In this document: piece by piece, positions 5,998-13,324 of the stretch
Numbering within the stretch: the first letter of the stretch is position 1
Layout: every line of letters begins with the position of its first letter
IMG/VR virus record: IMGVR_UViG_3300033553_000123
Location: 1-35,079 of that record
Source of the DNA: a virus
DNA: 35,079 nucleotides
Strand: one strand, 5' to 3'
Notes under the pieces: generated by a model
The model's input: the letters and a program-made list of their open reading frames with translations, nothing else
Told to the model about the DNA's origin: nothing
The model's database searches: none
Translations under genes and position numbers: made by a program

Positions 5998-7268
5998 CCA
6001 ATCAACTCCCTGTGTGCCTCGATGGCATCCTCAGGCCCCCACCATGCCTTCGCACGTGGGTGGACAAAGACGTCCTTGGCCCCTCTCACCAGTGTACCAT
6101 GCCAGTCCACTGCGTCAAACTCTGCCCCCCACTCAAGTTTCATCCACGGGTCCATGGAGTCTTCAATCTTGTCAGTCCACGCAGCATAGAACAGTTCCTG
6201 CATATGTGGGGTCAAAATGCTGCCGTCGTCGCGCTGTTCGCTAGCCACCGTCTTGTAGTAGGGTGGGCTATTGGGCCTTATTGGCCGCCACATTGGATTA
6301 TCTTTGGGGGGGTCGATAAGCTCACGCACCCGGTCCATCTTGGACTGTATCGCCTCAAGCTTTCGAGACATAGTTTCCATTGAAATCCCGTCGTCATAGA
6401 AGATTGGCTCAATGGAACCGAGAAGGGCTGAGGACTCAAGCTGGCTTGGGGTACCGTATGTTTGGAAAATTCTAAAAAACGAATTGGCAACAAGCTCGCT
6501 GCTGGGGCGGGACTCTAGTTCAGAGGCTCTGTCCATGAGGCGAAGCGGCGCGTCAGTTCTAAAGTCTGCCAGCGTGACAACCCTCGGGGCGGCGAGGAGG
6601 AATTCCGTCATAATGTCGAATAGCTGCCCAAGCAGCTCTTCTTCCCGGCCTGCTGAATTTCGCTTGCCAAAAATCGCATGGACGGCCTCTTCAAGGGTCG
6701 GCTTCATTATGAGCCCATTTGGCCTGCGGAACGCAGGAAGAACTCCGAATTCAAAGTTTGCAGAAGTGTCCCCTCCCCCGCGACCATTAAAAACCCTCTC
6801 AAGTTGAGACAGGGACGGGAATAGCACGTCCTTCACAGGGCCACCAAGCCTTTCCTCAATCTGAGGCAGCATGAACCTTGCGCCGCGCTCATCGAAGATT
6901 GTATTGTACAGTCTGGGGGAAAGACTCATGAAGCCAGTCTTCGTCGGAATGGAGCAGCGCCACCTTCCTACGCTATCGTTCCAGAAGAACAGCGTAAAGT
7001 CTTTTCTGACCTTCCCTGCGTACCCGCCACGGGAGCTTGTCCCAATCCAGACATGAAACTTGTCTGGGGATTCTTCGTAGAACTTTCCAGTGACGAACCA
7101 CCTCGGCCTGAAATCAACTATTCTGGATATGTTGGGGTCGTCGGTATTGCGGACGACCATCCCCGGAGAAGTGTTGTATGGTACAATCGGCTTCCCGCCA
7201 TTGTCCCACGTGTACGAAGAAATAGGAAATTCTGAATAGTGATACAGCAACTTACGTTTGCCAGACAT
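5985..7268 (-). CDS. Hypothetical protein upstream of RNA ligase
   Basis: A 427-aa soluble protein that I cannot assign. The N-terminus (residues 1-120) is rich in aromatic and beta-prone segments; the middle (about 150-330) is largely helical. A string near the C-terminus (FDAVDWHGTLV) recalls HAD motif I, but only about 35 residues follow, too few for that fold. The tight coupling to the RNA ligase (13-bp overlap) suggests the two act in one process, possibly RNA end processing, but nothing in the sequence proves this. The start ATG at 7268 has a weak GGCGG site. Confidence 0.75.
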   Translation of the reverse strand: MSGKRKLLYHYSEFPISSYTWDNGGKPIVPYNTSPGMVVRNTDDPNISRIVDFRPRWFVTGKFYEESPDKFHVWIGTSSRGGYAGKVRKDFTLFFWNDSVGRWRCSIPTKTGFMSLSPRLYNTIFDERGARFMLPQIEERLGGPVKDVLFPSLSQLERVFNGRGGGDTSANFEFGVLPAFRRPNGLIMKPTLEEAVHAIFGKRNSAGREEELLGQLFDIMTEFLLAAPRVVTLADFRTDAPLRLMDRASELESRPSSELVANSFFRIFQTYGTPSQLESSALLGSIEPIFYDDGISMETMSRKLEAIQSKMDRVRELIDPPKDNPMWRPIRPNSPPYYKTVASEQRDDGSILTPHMQELFYAAWTDKIEDSMDPWMKLEWGAEFDAVDWHGTLVRGAKDVFVHPRAKAWWGPEDAIEAHRELIGWND

Positions 7269-7296
7269 TTGACCGCCAATTTTGGTCGAGGGGAAC

Positions 7297-7797
7297 TTAT
7301 TCCTTGAACTTCACAAGCCTGTTGTCTTCGTCAATGAGCATCGGAGTCCCATTCACGTTCGCCCCGATAACACTACCATTGTTCACAATGGACTCTAGCG
7401 TCATCAGGGGCTCTTCAGTTGATTCCGACGCCACGGTAGCAAGCAGTAGGTCTCCATACACTCCCATGGTCCAGTCAGGGAAGAAGCACCCTTTCATGAC
7501 ATTCACATCACGCTCGGAGTAATATGTCCAGAATGACAGGTTCCTGATGATGCGGACCCACTTGCGACAAACCGGGCCGACCACGTAGAGTAGCCCATAG
7601 GTGTAGTCGCTGTCAACCTTGGCCACACTGGTGCCTACGGGTATGGTGTGGGGCAGGGCCAACCTCTCTAGGCCAAGTTCTTTGGCATATCGAGACTGGT
7701 GGTACCCCTGTGTGAATGCCATCTTCATGATGTTCGTGGCCCCTGCGGCGCTGGTCGCCCCAGATGCCACAGATTCTCCCTGCTTTTGCAAGTCCAT
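7297..7797 (-). CDS. Hypothetical protein, first gene of the left operon
   Basis: A 166-aa protein starting MDLQKQGES. The start at 7797 has a near-perfect ribosome site (AAGGAGG, 5 bp upstream). The promoter at 7820-7848 would put the transcription start near 7813, which excludes the longer start at 7860 and probably 7821. The N-terminal 25 residues are Ala/Gly/Ser-rich; the rest is beta-prone with hydrophobic segments but no clear transmembrane helix. No family recognised. As the first gene behind the promoter it is probably expressed strongly and early. Confidence 0.78.
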   Translation of the reverse strand: MDLQKQGESVASGATSAAGATNIMKMAFTQGYHQSRYAKELGLERLALPHTIPVGTSVAKVDSDYTYGLLYVVGPVCRKWVRIIRNLSFWTYYSERDVNVMKGCFFPDWTMGVYGDLLLATVASESTEEPLMTLESIVNNGSVIGANVNGTPMLIDEDNRLVKFKE

Positions 7798-7819
7798 ACG
7801 AGCCTCCTTGGTCCTGACC

Positions 7820-7848
7820 ATCCTACCACCACCGGACTTCCAAGTCAA
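7820..7848 (-). promoter_or_regulatory. Promoter of the left operon
   Basis: On the minus strand TTGACT (7843-7848) and TAGGAT (7820-7825) are separated by exactly 17 bp. A start of transcription near 7813 would give a leader of about 15 nt that carries the AAGGAGG of the first gene. No other convincing minus-strand promoter was seen between here and the left end, so this unit could be about 7.8 kb long. The -10 box is identical to that of the promoter at 32425. Confidence 0.8.
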
Positions 7849-8401
7849 GCGAAGGCACAAGTGTACTTAAGCCGCGTAACGGGCACCAAGTGCTCTGTTC
7901 TCCCCAGCCGGGACCCTGCACCCCGCTGTGCTTCACAGATTGCTAACCCCCCCTACTGCCCAAGTGAAAGGGCAGTTGAAAGGCTTGGGTGTTTCACTTG
8001 ACGGGGCAGTGCTTTTCTTGGCCTCTGGGTCCATGGCAGAGCCGTGCTTGCCGATGGGAGACTGGGTTCGTGGCGGCCAGATGCAACGCTCTGGCCGTGT
8101 TGGTTCGTACTAGACTGTGCCGATGGCGGAAAGGTGAACAACAGGTCAGAAACAAGGACTTGCTGGTGTGAGCCAGCCCACACCTCGAAAAGCGCCCCGC
8201 AAGAGGCATAGGTGTGTTCCATCCATCGACCCGCTGCGTTTGCACGGCGTCCGTGCGCGGTCATGCAACTCTACCGCTGCGCTACATTGCGCTCAGGCTC
8301 AGAACTCTCCGTGGGTCACGGGCTCGGGTATTGTGTACCCTGCGTTCGCAGCGCTTTCAGGCTGCGCACCAGTTTGCGACTGGCTCGTACTTTCTGAACA
8401 T
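7849..8401 (-). ncRNA. Candidate structured RNA or long leader
   Basis: This part of the 815-bp gene-free stretch holds many inverted repeats downstream of a strong minus-strand promoter. They include CCAGT/ACTGG, CGCAGC/GCTGCG and GGGTA/TACCC within 8320-8390; 8179-8185 with 8210-8216 (CACACCT/AGGTGTG); and GGCCAGA/TCTGGCC around 8074-8095. Inside the CACACCT stem a second stem pairs fully only as minus-strand RNA, through a G-U pair. A D-arm-like string occurs near 8272-8287, but no complete tRNA folds. No open frame has a ribosome site or recognisable protein. It may be a free RNA or the leader of the left operon. Confidence 0.4.
7955..8010 (-). other. Competing inverted repeats (possible switch)
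   Basis: ACTGCCC occurs twice on the minus strand (8010-8004 and 7976-7970), and one GGGCAGT (7961-7955) can pair with either. The near pairing gives a 7-bp hairpin with an 8-nt loop. The far pairing adds AAGTGAAA (7999-7992) against TTTCACTT (7969-7962), giving a longer two-part stem. The two structures exclude each other. Confidence 0.45.
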
Positions 8402-8407
8402 GTTGGC

Positions 8408-8436
8408 ATCATACACGTCGGCATGGTCGCTGTCAA
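8408..8436 (-). promoter_or_regulatory. Minus-strand sigma-70-type promoter
   Basis: Consensus TTGACA (8431-8436) and TATGAT (8408-8413) lie 17 bp apart on the minus strand, placing a start near 8401. It is one of the two best promoter matches in the window and reads into the structured gene-free stretch. Confidence 0.75.
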
Positions 8437-8470
8437 CTCGACTTGAGTCAGGGGGACTCAAGTTTGAGTT
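8435..8470. promoter_or_regulatory. Palindrome between divergent promoters (candidate operator)
   Basis: ACTTGAGTC (8441-8449) and GACTCAAGT (8455-8463) form a perfect 9-bp inverted repeat around AGGGG, flanked by a second pair AACTC/GAGTT (8435-8439 and 8466-8470). The outer edge overlaps the -35 box of the minus promoter. There is no T-tract, so an operator is more likely than a terminator. Confidence 0.45.
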
Positions 8471-8517
8471 GTGGAATATTTGTCACACTTGGATGCAAAC
8501 CACTTCACTCCTAGCGT

Positions 8518-8546
8518 TTGCATCACGGCCTCCGATGTGGTAAGCT
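8518..8546 (+). promoter_or_regulatory. Promoter of the ribonucleotide reductase gene
   Basis: TTGCAT (8518-8523) and TAAGCT (8541-8546) are separated by 17 bp. This matches the other plus-strand promoters of the window, most closely the one at 14861 (TTGCAT-N17-TAAGGT). It predicts a leader of about 60 nt that includes the GGAGG of the reductase. Confidence 0.65.
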
Positions 8547-8612
8547 GACAGAACCACCAAAAGGCCCCCCGCGGCCTGTATCTATCAAAAACACCCCTTT
8601 CGGAGGATTCCA

Positions 8613-10475
8613 TTGACTTATCTTTCACCCTATTCCAGCTATATCCATAAGAGCAAGTACGCGCGCTGGATTGAGTCAGAAGGGCGAAGAGAGACTTGGG
8701 ACGAGACAGTAGACAGGTTCGTTGACTACATGGAGTATCGCTTCCCCGGCGTTGCAATGGGTGACATTCGTACAGCCGTGCGCAACATGGACGTGATGCC
8801 TTCGATGCGAATGATGTTTGCAGCAGGCCCCGCACATGAGCGCGAAGAAATCTCTGGTTACAACTGTGCGACTGTCGCAGTGTCTAGTCTTCGGGCGTTT
8901 GACGAGGCCGTATACATTCTGATGAATGGCACAGGCCTAGGCTTCAGTGTGGAGCAAGAATACGTTGACCAGTTGCCGACCGTGCCGTCTGCGTTCCGTT
9001 CGGGGGATGAAATTGTAGTCGGGGACTCAAAGGAAGGATGGTCACGAGCATACCGCAAGTTGATTGAAGAGCTTTTTGCTGGGCGAATCCCCACGTGGGA
9101 CCTCGCACAGTTGCGCCCAGCCGGTGCCCCGCTCAAGACCTTTGGCGGAACAAGCTCAGGGCCAGAACCGCTCGACAAGTTGTTTACCGAGACTGTCGGC
9201 ATGGTGTACGGGTCTCGTGGCCGTCAACTGACTGCCATGGAGTGTCATGAACTTATGTGCATGATTGGCTCTATCATCGTAGCCGGTGGGGTTCGACGCT
9301 CAGCGCTCATCAGCCTGTCTGACTTGGACAACGAAGAGATTCGTGATGCAAAGCATGGGTCATTTTGGAATGACAAGCCACACTTGGCCCTAGCGAACAA
9401 CTCTGTTTCCTACAAGAGCAAGCCCACCCGTCAGCAGTTTGACGCTGAATTCAACGCCCTGATTGCCTCTGGTTCGGGAGAGCGCGGCATCTTCTCACGG
9501 TATGGCGCTCAGTCACGAGACAATGGACTTGACCGAGACATGACAAAGGTGGTATCCACAAACCCGTGTGGCGAAATCATGCTCAGGAACCAGCAGTTCT
9601 GCAATCTTTCTGAGGTGATTGTGAAGGAAGGAGACACCGAGGCTGATATCCTCCACAAGTTGGCCATCGCCTCCAAGCTTGGCACACTTCAGTCTTCGTT
9701 CACCAACTTCAATGAGATTCGTGACGAGTGGCGTGCTAACACAGAAGAAGAGCGTCTTTTGGGCGTTTCCCTTACTGGTATCATGGGCAATCACCTTACC
9801 GCAGCCCCCTCGGTAGAATTTCTTCAGGGGATGAAGAAGGTAGTTCACGATGCAAACCGCTACTGGGCGTCAGAACTTGGCATCCCAATGTCAAAGGCGA
9901 TGACCACAGTGAAGCCGTCAGGCACAGTCAGCCAGTTGGCAGGCGTGTCCAGTGGTATCCACCCATGGCACAGTAAGTTTTATCGCAGGAACGTTCGTAG
10001 TTCCAAGAATGAAGCCCTGACTGACGTTCTCTTGAATCAGGGTGTTCCCCACGAGATTGACGCATATGACCCAAACAACTACGTGTTCTCATTCGCCGTG
10101 GCTGCGCCAGAGGGTGCAATCCTACGTGAGGATATTTCTGCAATTGAACAGTTGGAGCACTGGCTGCTGTACTCCACACACTACACCGACCACAATCCCT
10201 CTGTGACAATCAATGTTGAGAATGACGAGTGGGAGCAGGTTCGTGAGTTCGTATGGGAGCACTTCGATATGATGGTTGGCGTATCCTTCCTCCCCAGCGA
10301 AAATGTGTATGTGCAGGCTCCATTCCAAGAGGTTGATGAAGACATGTATCAGATGTTGGTTGACCAATCACCCAACAGCCTGTATTGGGAGGCCCTGCAT
10401 GAGGCTGAAGACCACACATCAGGCGCTCAGGAACTTGCATGCGTTGCGTCTGAGGGTGGGTTTTGCGAAATCTGA
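8613..10475 (+). CDS. nrdJ: Ribonucleoside-triphosphate reductase, adenosylcobalamin-dependent (class II)
   Basis: A 620-aa monomeric class II reductase that converts ribonucleoside triphosphates to deoxynucleotides using coenzyme B12. By alignment from memory with Lactobacillus leichmannii RTPR, C85 (GYNCATV) and C330 (QFCNLS) are the redox pair. NPCGEI at 317-322 supplies N317, the thiyl cysteine C319 and E321. LMNGTGLGFSVE at 103-114, GGVRRS at 225-230 and a PSGTVSQLAG loop are also conserved. The C-terminus ends in a Cys pair (CVASEGGFC) that could shuttle electrons. It is about 120 aa shorter than the 739-aa Lactobacillus enzyme. The start is TTG at 8613 with GGAGG six bases upstream. 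It serves phage DNA synthesis and depends on host cobalamin. Confidence 0.93.
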   Translation: MTYLSPYSSYIHKSKYARWIESEGRRETWDETVDRFVDYMEYRFPGVAMGDIRTAVRNMDVMPSMRMMFAAGPAHEREEISGYNCATVAVSSLRAFDEAVYILMNGTGLGFSVEQEYVDQLPTVPSAFRSGDEIVVGDSKEGWSRAYRKLIEELFAGRIPTWDLAQLRPAGAPLKTFGGTSSGPEPLDKLFTETVGMVYGSRGRQLTAMECHELMCMIGSIIVAGGVRRSALISLSDLDNEEIRDAKHGSFWNDKPHLALANNSVSYKSKPTRQQFDAEFNALIASGSGERGIFSRYGAQSRDNGLDRDMTKVVSTNPCGEIMLRNQQFCNLSEVIVKEGDTEADILHKLAIASKLGTLQSSFTNFNEIRDEWRANTEEERLLGVSLTGIMGNHLTAAPSVEFLQGMKKVVHDANRYWASELGIPMSKAMTTVKPSGTVSQLAGVSSGIHPWHSKFYRRNVRSSKNEALTDVLLNQGVPHEIDAYDPNNYVFSFAVAAPEGAILREDISAIEQLEHWLLYSTHYTDHNPSVTINVENDEWEQVREFVWEHFDMMVGVSFLPSENVYVQAPFQEVDEDMYQMLVDQSPNSLYWEALHEAEDHTSGAQELACVASEGGFCEI

Positions 10476-10483
10476 CCACTGAG

Positions 10484-10512
10484 TTGACAAGCCTCAGTCA
10501 GTGTGGTATACT
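10484..10512 (+). promoter_or_regulatory. Near-consensus promoter upstream of a terminator
   Basis: TTGACA (10484-10489), a 17-bp spacer and TATACT (10507-10512) predict a start near 10519. It differs from the TTGC family used for the structural genes and is followed within about 25 bp by a strong terminator stem. Confidence 0.8.
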
Positions 10513-10518
10513 GGTCGT

Positions 10519-10582
10519 GGTCAGAAACAAATGAATCATGTGTAGAGCCCCCGGTGCGCAACACACCGGGGGCTCTACTTTG
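10519..10582 (+). ncRNA. Predicted short RNA of about 65 nt
   Basis: The span lies between the promoter at 10484 and the terminator at 10542. It would consist of a short unstructured 5' part and the terminator hairpin. A four-codon frame (ATG AAT CAT GTG TAG, 10531-10545) ends inside the stem, so translation there could in principle affect termination. Whether this is a free small RNA, an attenuated leader of the next operon or a decoy is unknown. Confidence 0.45.
10542..10582 (+). terminator. Intrinsic terminator
   Basis: A perfect 15-bp stem (10542-10556 with 10564-10578) surrounds a 7-nt loop and is followed by TTTGTTG. It closes the reductase unit and the short RNA. The next promoter's -35 box (TTGCTT, 10583-10588) follows the stem after 4 bp. 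Confidence 0.85.
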
Positions 10583-10611
10583 TTGCTTTAAAACGAATCT
10601 CAGTGTACTGT
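10583..10611 (+). promoter_or_regulatory. Promoter for the 10640 gene
   Basis: TTGCTT (10583-10588), 17 bp, TACTGT (10606-10611). The predicted start near 10618 gives a 22-nt leader with AAGGAG. Confidence 0.65.
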
Positions 10612-10639
10612 CATTCTTAGACTACAAGGAGATTTATAG

Positions 10640-10876
10640 ATGACAAACGAGACCGCCCAGAGCCATCGACACAATGAAGTTGAGTTTGGCTCTCAAGACA
10701 GCGATAAGGTTTTTGAGATTCAGAAGATGTTGCAGTCTCACGGGATGAGACTGAAGGCTGACGGCGTCTACAAGTCCATCACTAAGTCAGTGGTCGGTGA
10801 GTTCCAGCGCAGAAACAAGCTTCTGGTCAACGGTGTTGTTGACAATGAGACATGGCAGAAGCTGAAGGCGGAATAA
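10640..10876 (+). CDS. Small stand-alone peptidoglycan-binding domain protein
   Basis: A 78-aa protein whose residues 22-76 match a peptidoglycan-binding domain 1 (PGBD1) fold. An opening IQKML-x3-G helix, L-x-ADGVYKSIT-x-S-VV-x-FQ and a closing NGVVDNETWQKL are the family landmarks. It has no catalytic domain, signal peptide or membrane segment, so it is either a virion-bound cell-wall-binding protein or a partner of an enzyme elsewhere. AAGGAG at 10626-10631 supports the start. The next gene begins 3 bp later, so the two are translated together. Confidence 0.85.
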   Translation: MTNETAQSHRHNEVEFGSQDSDKVFEIQKMLQSHGMRLKADGVYKSITKSVVGEFQRRNKLLVNGVVDNETWQKLKAE

Positions 10877-10879
10877 CAT

Positions 10880-12973
10880 ATGGCCACTCCGATTGAATTG
10901 GTCTCTGGCTTGGAGCTTTACAGTCGCTCCGAGCCCTCCTGCGTGCTGTTCAGTTCGCTGTCAAACCTCTCTATCGTCAGTGACATTGCCTCCGTCGAGT
11001 CAGAAGTTGGAAGTGATGGGCTGCCGTCAGGCAGGGTTGTTGTCCATGACAGTTCAGCCACTTTTGGAGCGGGGACGGGATTCTCTAACAAGACCTCTCC
11101 ATACTCCTTCCCACTGAACACACTACCAGATTTCACGGTGGTCTTGGAGGTGGTTTCAACAGGTCAGTCGGCGGAAACGCTTCTTCGGTGGGGTGAGGTG
11201 GAGCTTGTTCTGACTGAGGGGACTATGGATACACTCAACAGACTGGGTCTGTCAATACCATCAACTCGCCCCGCATCAAGAATTGTAATCTTGCGCGCCA
11301 ATTCAGGTGGATTCGGACTGTCAGCAACCCTTGACGAAGGGGTGTTTGCAACTGGGACAAATCACTTCGCCTCGGGGTCGATTCAGACTGAAGTAGATGA
11401 CCCAATCACTTCCTCGTGGGCCATCGGATTTGACGGTAGGCAACTTTTTGAGGGGCCAGAATCGTGGACGCGGGGGTCAGCAGACTGGCTTCAGCTATCA
11501 AGAACGTCCAATGGGGTGCTGCTTGAGCAGAATATCCTTGACCCAGTCTCAGACTGGATAGACACATCGGCAGTATCAGACGTTGCCATCTCTAACTTGC
11601 CCCCAATCGGGGTAGGTGAAACTGGGAGCGTAATATTCTCCCCTGAATCTGGTTCGGAGCAGGTTGACGAGATTGTAACCTCTCCCTCTGTAGAGGTGAA
11701 CCCCGGAGACAGTTACAGAATGTCAACCCTTGCTCAAAGTCTGGACACGGTGTCCCCGTCAAGCACCGTTTCAATAATGGTGGTGTATCGCAGGGCCGAT
11801 GGCTCCATTGTGAGTAGTCAGAACGTTGACACTTCCGCTACCGGAGGTGCCCAGCCCGTGTACTTTGAAAACTGGTTCATGCTCACGGGAACCTCTGTCG
11901 CGCCCGCAGAGGCATATACCGCAGAGATGGTTATTTCTGCCGACTACAACGCGACAACGGAGGCGTGGTCTGCCACTGGGATGAAGTTTGCAAATGAGAC
12001 ATTGGTAAACGCATCTTCGACTGAGGTCATCGGGAACTATGGAGACCCAATCCTTGTTGACGGTGCTGAGTTCCTTCAAGTGGATGCAGTATTCAGAAGT
12101 GGTATCCCCCAGAAGTCAACTGGCGGTTATGCCAGTTCAAACTTTGAAATGCGGTACTACAATTCTGTCGGTACACTTTTGTCTGCCCAGTCTGTCGGAT
12201 TCCATGGCGGTGCTTCTGTCCCGAATGAAGTATTTAATGACTCTGCCCTTTTGAACGTTCCGACTGGCTCGGTTACGGCAAAGTTGTTCGTAGAGCTTTC
12301 TGGTTCTCAGACCGGCGGGTGGCTGTTTGAAGACCTTTCGGTATACAGGGCAGACCAGATTGGGGCCGCTGGGGTGAGCTTTTACACGTCTGGCCAGCAG
12401 CCAGTTCCAATTTCTGCGGGGGAGGAAGCCTCCTTCAGTGCCTTTGTAAGGTCAGATGTTGCGTTCACAATGAAGCTTGAATGGTTGGACGGCGTCGGCG
12501 CAACCTTGTCAACATCAACGGGGGCCACGCTCATTCAGGAGTTGGCAGACTCTCCGTGGGGATTGTATGAGTTCATTTCTGTCGCTCCCGCCTCCGCAGC
12601 CTCATTCATCCCTTCTGTAGAAGTGACTGGCCCAGAGCCCTTCGGAGAAACAAGGGTGGCGCTTCCATCGGTACGCTCAAGGTCTGGCGGGCCATTTGAC
12701 CCAGTGAACTTTGAACTGTTGGACCAGTTCAGTTCTAATTCAGTGCCGTTCATCACGCAAGAGGTGGACACAACGCTGGTACTCGGGGACGAAAATTTCG
12801 GAGGGGCGCAAGTAAAGGGGCTTGCAGTATTCAACGAGTACTTCGATGATGCAAAGATTCTAGAGGTTGTTGACGCGGCCATGGGAAGGGAGCGCCAATC
12901 TTATGCCATGGGAAGCCTCACTCTCACCCCTTCAGCAACATCAATTACCAACGTCGTGTGGTCGAACGCTTAG
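10880..12973 (+). CDS. Putative virion protein with lectin-like and carbohydrate-binding-like modules
   Basis: A 697-aa beta-rich, Ser/Thr/Gly/Val-rich protein. Residues about 1-200 read like a concanavalin A/LamG-type jelly roll (SGLELYSR, TLPDFTVVLEVVST, WAIGFDGRQLF). Three later blocks (about 270-380, 390-490 and 505-590) each begin with a stretch like DSYRMSTLAQS, FLQVDAVFRSG or EEASFSAFVRS and look like repeated carbohydrate-binding beta-sandwiches. No catalytic residues are evident. It follows the PGBD gene by 3 bp and precedes the portal, an unusual place for an adhesion protein. It may be a head decoration or a tail component. The module assignment is inference from sequence texture. 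Confidence 0.65.
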   Translation: MATPIELVSGLELYSRSEPSCVLFSSLSNLSIVSDIASVESEVGSDGLPSGRVVVHDSSATFGAGTGFSNKTSPYSFPLNTLPDFTVVLEVVSTGQSAETLLRWGEVELVLTEGTMDTLNRLGLSIPSTRPASRIVILRANSGGFGLSATLDEGVFATGTNHFASGSIQTEVDDPITSSWAIGFDGRQLFEGPESWTRGSADWLQLSRTSNGVLLEQNILDPVSDWIDTSAVSDVAISNLPPIGVGETGSVIFSPESGSEQVDEIVTSPSVEVNPGDSYRMSTLAQSLDTVSPSSTVSIMVVYRRADGSIVSSQNVDTSATGGAQPVYFENWFMLTGTSVAPAEAYTAEMVISADYNATTEAWSATGMKFANETLVNASSTEVIGNYGDPILVDGAEFLQVDAVFRSGIPQKSTGGYASSNFEMRYYNSVGTLLSAQSVGFHGGASVPNEVFNDSALLNVPTGSVTAKLFVELSGSQTGGWLFEDLSVYRADQIGAAGVSFYTSGQQPVPISAGEEASFSAFVRSDVAFTMKLEWLDGVGATLSTSTGATLIQELADSPWGLYEFISVAPASAASFIPSVEVTGPEPFGETRVALPSVRSRSGGPFDPVNFELLDQFSSNSVPFITQEVDTTLVLGDENFGGAQVKGLAVFNEYFDDAKILEVVDAAMGRERQSYAMGSLTLTPSATSITNVVWSNA

Positions 12974-12974
12974 C

Positions 12975-13003
12975 TTGCTTTTTGAAGTGTTCTGTGTGAC
13001 AAT
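12975..13003 (+). promoter_or_regulatory. Promoter giving a leaderless mRNA for the 13010 gene
   Basis: TTGCTT (12975-12980), 17 bp, GACAAT (12998-13003). The ATG at 13010 follows the -10 box after six bases, so it should lie at +1. The -35 begins 2 bp after the preceding stop codon. Confidence 0.65.
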
Positions 13004-13009
13004 AGCCGC

Positions 13010-13324
13010 ATGACTAAAAACAACAAGAAGCGAAAGACAACTATACTATCTTCCAATTTGCCGTGGGGGGTTTACATGATTGAGCTTCCAGACGGCAGGC
13101 TGTTTACAGACGGTGACGGCAATATCTTCTCAATGAACGGCGAGAAGGGTGACCTAGCTGCCATTGAGAAGATGAGGACGCATGCCGCTGGGTATGGCGT
13201 ATTTGATGGCAAGGTCGTTTTTGCTGAGGGGAGATGGAAGATTTCTAACTCTGAGTACGAGGCCCAAATCGAAGCCATGCTTGATGAAAAGGACCCGGAG
13301 TCAATTTTCTATGACAGAGACTAG
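13010..13324 (+). CDS. Hypothetical protein, leaderless
   Basis: A 104-aa protein with a basic N-terminus (MTKNNKKRKTT) followed by a compact alpha/beta-looking region (WGVYMIELPDGRLFTDGDGN). No Shine-Dalgarno precedes the ATG; the gene appears to be translated from a leaderless transcript. It overlaps the portal gene start by 14 bp. It occupies the position where a small terminase subunit would be expected, but nothing in the sequence supports that function. Confidence 0.75.
   Translation: MTKNNKKRKTTILSSNLPWGVYMIELPDGRLFTDGDGNIFSMNGEKGDLAAIEKMRTHAAGYGVFDGKVVFAEGRWKISNSEYEAQIEAMLDEKDPESIFYDRD

Larger units (their letters stand above)
7798..8612. other. 815-bp control region without protein genes
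   Basis: Short open frames exist on both strands, but none has a ribosome site, coding-like composition or recognisable motif. The stretch holds the left-operon promoter, the minus promoter at 8408-8436, the palindrome at 8435-8470, the reductase promoter at 8518-8546 and the structured stretch at 7849-8401. No tRNA fold and no origin-like repeat cluster was found. Confidence 0.7.

Noticed and set aside
6000-6120. A HAD phosphatase domain at the C-terminus of the 427-aa protein (DWHGTL)
   Set aside because: Only about 35 residues follow the motif, and the downstream frames encode the RNA ligase, so the rest of a HAD fold is absent.
8221-8300. A minus-strand tRNA, suggested by a D-arm-like string (TAGCGCAGCGGTAGAG)
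   Set aside because: The D-stem has a mismatch, there is no T-loop of the TTCRA type at the right distance, the anticodon stem does not pair and the acceptor ends are not complementary.
7953-8543. Several open frames of 60-110 codons in the control region
   Set aside because: They overlap each other on both strands, lack ribosome sites and show Cys/Arg/His-rich, non-coding-like composition.
7870-8612. A cobalamin riboswitch upstream of the B12-dependent reductase
   Set aside because: No clear B12-box or conserved core elements were found on the plus strand, and the predicted reductase leader is only about 60 nt. A covariance search would settle it.
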